Assembly (NCBI GenBank): GCA_964342855.1
Contig: CAYFIB010000038.1
Coordinates: 1-25,988, forward strand
DNA length: 25,988 nt
From: JBCBJX01 sp964342855
Lineage (GTDB): Bacteria > Pseudomonadota > Alphaproteobacteria > Caulobacterales > Parvularculaceae
Reading direction: 5' to 3'
The notes under the pieces are model-generated. The model had not been told where the DNA came from. It did no database searches and saw nothing but the letters and a program-made list of their open reading frames with translations. The translations under genes were made by a program, and so were the position numbers. Positions 23,760 to 25,988 of the stretch are shown here, piece by piece; the stretch's first letter is position 1; each line of letters opens with the position of its first letter.

Positions 23760-23855
23760 TCTTGCCCATGCGGGCGGGAGCGTCGTTGGGCGCTCTGGGG
23801 TTCGGTCCGGGAAGATTTATGGCCGGCCAACGACGGCGTAAAGTAACTACGAACT

Positions 23856-25241
23856 ATGATTGTTAATCAAAAGAAATCTCTAATTTATGAGACCGGACTT
23901 CCACGCCGAGGAAATACCGTCCCCATCGAGATGATCCCGATCGATGAGATCGGCGATCCGGTCAGCATGGCGCGTGCGCATTCAGAGGCGGACATCGCCA
24001 GGCTCGCCGAAAGCCTGAAGGCGTTTGGCTGGACGCGGCCGGTTCTTCTGGACGCGGCCAATAACGTTATCGCCGGCAATGCGGTGATCGCCGCGGCGCG
24101 GCGTCTTGGAATGGACACGGTTCCGGCGCTTCGGTTGTCGGATCTTTCCGAGGACGAAGCGGCGCTTTACGCCATCGCCGACAACAAGCATGCCGAGAAC
24201 GCATGCTGGGACAAGCCGCAGCTCGCTATCGAGCTCAAGACGTCCGTCTCTTTGAATGCGACGATATCCCTAAGGGCGATCGGCTACGATATCGCTCCCT
24301 ATGAAGGGCTGTTGCGGTCTCAGGAGGCCGGTTCATCGAAGGCGGACCGCATCGATGCGGCGATGTTGGCCGGGCCGTCCGTCGCGCGTTTCGGCGAGGT
24401 ATGGGCGCTCGGGAGTCACCGCATTCTGTGCGGCGAGGCGACCGACGGGGCCGGGGTGACGGCGTTCCTCAACGGTGAGGCGCCGCAGATGATCTTCACC
24501 GACCCGCCCTATAACGTGCCGATCGACGGGCATGTGAGCGGCAACGGCGCGGTGAAGCACGCCTCTTTCGCGAACGGCGCGGGCGAGATGTCCGATCAGG
24601 AGTTCTGGAAGTTCCTCTATGGATCTTTCAAGACGACCTATGACCTCTCGAAGCCCGGCGCGCTCATCTATGTCTGCATGGACTGGCGGGGGCTCTCAGC
24701 CCTTTGGGAGATCTCGAAGACGGGCGCGTTCGGCGAGCGCTTCAACATGGCCGTGTGGGTGAAGCCCAATGGCGGCATGGGGTCCATGTATCGCTCCCAG
24801 CACGAGCACGTCGTGATCTTCAAGAAGCCCGGGGCGGCGCATGTCAACAACATCCAGCTCGGTAGGAACGGCCGTAACCGGACCAATGTCTGGGAGTACG
24901 CGCCAATCGCCAATGCGGCGAAGGTGAAAGACCCGAAGCTCCGGATCCATCCGACCATGAAGCCGGTGGCGATGGTCGAGGATGCGATCCTGGACGCGAC
25001 GCATCCGAAGGACGTCGTCGTCGATATGTTCCTCGGCTCCGGGACGGCCTTGCTGGCGGCGGAAGGCGTCGGCCGACGTTGCTTCGGCGTCGAGATCGAT
25101 CCGATGTATGTGGATCTCGCGATCCGCCGATGGCAGGCGCTGACAGGAAGGGCAGCCGTTCTCGAGAGTTCCGGTCGAACCTTCGGCGACCTCGAAGCCG
25201 CGCGCGCCCCGGCCGCCGGAACCGCGGGGGCCCAACGATGA
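23856..25241 (+). CDS. ParB-like domain / DNA adenine-type methyltransferase fusion
   Basis: This 461-residue protein has a ParB/sulfiredoxin-like N-terminal domain at about 27-115 (MIPIDEIG, LAESLKAFGWTRPVLLD, VIAGNAVIAAARRLGMDTVP). A beta-order DNA methyltransferase follows: DPPYNV at 216-221, then HPTMKP at 365-370, and the SAM motif FLGSGT at 392-397 with GVEIDPMYVDLA. DPPY with this order fits N6-adenine (or N4-cytosine) methylation. In the ParB-like part the usual GxGR-like nucleotide/active motif reads GNAV, so that activity may be lost. The ATG at 23856 has no clear SD; a downstream start at 23931 (MIPIDEIG) is possible. No restriction enzyme is visible, so it looks like an orphan island methyltransferase. 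Its stop overlaps the DUF5681 start. Confidence 0.9.
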   Translation: MIVNQKKSLIYETGLPRRGNTVPIEMIPIDEIGDPVSMARAHSEADIARLAESLKAFGWTRPVLLDAANNVIAGNAVIAAARRLGMDTVPALRLSDLSEDEAALYAIADNKHAENACWDKPQLAIELKTSVSLNATISLRAIGYDIAPYEGLLRSQEAGSSKADRIDAAMLAGPSVARFGEVWALGSHRILCGEATDGAGVTAFLNGEAPQMIFTDPPYNVPIDGHVSGNGAVKHASFANGAGEMSDQEFWKFLYGSFKTTYDLSKPGALIYVCMDWRGLSALWEISKTGAFGERFNMAVWVKPNGGMGSMYRSQHEHVVIFKKPGAAHVNNIQLGRNGRNRTNVWEYAPIANAAKVKDPKLRIHPTMKPVAMVEDAILDATHPKDVVVDMFLGSGTALLAAEGVGRRCFGVEIDPMYVDLAIRRWQALTGRAAVLESSGRTFGDLEAARAPAAGTAGAQR

Positions 25242-25825
25242 GCGATCTGGAGAACACGAAGCCGTCCGTCGAGGCGTCCGAAGTCGCGGCCGACGGGGAG
25301 GTCGGCTATGGCCGCCCTCCTAAGGCGGGCCAGTTCCGCAAGGGCGCGTCGGGTAATCCCAAAGGGCGTCCTCAAGGCTCGAAGAACACGAAGACGCTTA
25401 TCAAGGAAATGCTCGCCTCTGAAATCGACGTGACGGTCAACGGCGCCCTCTCGCCTGAAAAAATGACGCTGAAAGAAGCTGTCATTCGACAATTAGGCGC
25501 TAAGGCCGCGAACGGTCACTTCGCGTCCATCAACAAGGTCCTCGCCTACGCCGAGAAATACGAGGACGAGCCAGTCGGGCGTTTCAATCCGCCGCCTGAC
25601 TTTTCGACCGAGGCGTCGGGGCTGACGCTGGATGAGGAGTTCGAGGCGATCTTGGACCAGATTTATACGGATGGCGGGCTCAATATGACGACGACCGAGC
25701 TGCTTGAACATGTGAAGCGCTATGACGGCACCGACGCGTTCAAGCGTTGGCGGGCTAAAGGCTCAGAGACGGACGACGCCCCTGACGATCGGCGCTCGCC
25801 GGAGGGTGATCAGGGCGATAGCTGA
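25238..25825 (+). CDS. DUF5681 domain-containing protein
   Basis: This 195-residue protein has the DUF5681 signature GYGRPPKAGQFRKGASGNPK followed by GRPQGSKN, at about 25-53. An acidic helical region (LTLDEEFEAILDQIYTDGG) and a charged C-terminal tail follow. The function is not known; these genes are frequent in alphaproteobacterial prophages and islands, often near methyltransferases or terminase-like genes. The ATG at 25238 overlaps the methyltransferase stop as ATGA, so the two are co-translated. The 163 bases after its stop hold no supported gene before the window ends. Confidence 0.88.
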   Translation: MSDLENTKPSVEASEVAADGEVGYGRPPKAGQFRKGASGNPKGRPQGSKNTKTLIKEMLASEIDVTVNGALSPEKMTLKEAVIRQLGAKAANGHFASINKVLAYAEKYEDEPVGRFNPPPDFSTEASGLTLDEEFEAILDQIYTDGGLNMTTTELLEHVKRYDGTDAFKRWRAKGSETDDAPDDRRSPEGDQGDS

Positions 25826-25988
25826 CGATCAGGACGGGCCGCGAGCGATCACGGTCCGTCTGCTTCGTTCGCCCGCCAAGCATCAGGCGATGGCCACAAG
25901 CTAGGCTCACCAAAACGGAGGGCGATAACAGATTGACCTGCGCCCCGTTTGGTCCCTCATTTGAAAGGTGAGTCCGTCAACCGGAAGG

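Larger units (their letters stand above)
23366..23855 (+). other. Divergent intergenic control region of the island
   Basis: This 490-base stretch between the divergent recombinase operon and the methyltransferase gene is more AT-rich than its surroundings. It contains A/T homopolymers (A9 near 23617, T6 near 23640, T7 near 23530). It also holds an 11-base tandem repeat at 23450-23471 and a GTACG-GAT-CGTAC palindrome at 23747-23759. The short open frames in it have no SD or recognisable content. Promoters for both directions probably lie here. Confidence 0.6.

Noticed and set aside
25722..25904. 60-codon plus-strand frame at the right edge
   Set aside because: It overlaps the DUF5681 tail out of frame; only about 32 codons extend past it, with no SD and no motif.
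1..25988. CRISPR array, rRNA operon or restriction-modification pair
   Set aside because: No regularly spaced repeats, no rRNA sequence and no nuclease gene were seen in the window.

Overview
The window comes from a GC-rich alphaproteobacterial chromosome. The main evidence is the minus-strand housekeeping order rplU-rpmA-(GNAT)-obgE ... nadD-rsfS-rlmH-envC-ctpA ... divergent polysaccharide deacetylase-rppH, a known alphaproteobacterial neighbourhood. The L21 protein with a C-terminal helix-hairpin-helix tail, the VPAPA-type PEP-CTERM sorting signal and the tRNA-linked large serine recombinase with DUF2924/DUF3489 partners fit the same class. I cannot place the organism below class level from sequence alone; a marine Parvularculales/Hyphomonadales-like lineage is only a guess.

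Layout from left to right. 61-2332 (minus): an ATGA-coupled trio of divergent polysaccharide deacetylase, rppH and an RluA-type pseudouridine synthase. 2442-6828: an insertion relative to the usual ctpA-deacetylase adjacency. It holds a plus-strand QEGLA/DUF1704 metallopeptidase, then on the minus strand gmd, rmd (predicted GDP-D-rhamnose synthesis) and a secreted trypsin-like protease with a PEP-CTERM signal. 6909-10478 (minus): ctpA, envC, rlmH, rsfS, closed by an intrinsic terminator after ctpA. 10627-12253: egtD and nadD. 12365-14600: a compositionally different accessory patch between nadD and obgE, where proB-proA would often sit. It contains a deleted IS1-like transposase, an unknown 180-residue protein, a frameshifted small-protein gene, a UUCG terminator and a long inverted repeat. 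14605-17795 (minus): obgE, two GNAT acetyltransferases, rpmA and rplU. 17919-20462 (minus): a large secreted metzincin-type zinc protease (DUF5117/DUF4953). 20668-20757 (plus): tRNA-Ser(CGA). 20933-25988: the start of an integrated island. It has a four-gene coupled operon (unknown, DUF3489, DUF2924, large serine recombinase) on the minus strand, a roughly 490-base AT-richer divergent control region, and a ParB-like/DNA adenine methyltransferase fusion overlapping a DUF5681 gene on the plus strand.

Functional reading: the housekeeping genes serve ribosome assembly and maturation (L21, L27, ObgE, RsfS, RlmH, a pseudouridine synthase), RNA 5'-end processing (RppH), NAD synthesis (NadD) and envelope cleavage (EnvC, CtpA, deacetylase-like protein). 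The gmd-rmd-protease insertion has a cell-surface theme: a deoxysugar nucleotide plus a protein tagged for exosortase processing. The right end looks like a mobile island with its own methyltransferase. The most unusual local features are the A7 frameshift and the terminator/SD-sequestering alternative hairpins in the 13.7-14.2 kb patch, and the promoter-like sequence embedded in a terminator hairpin ahead of rplU.
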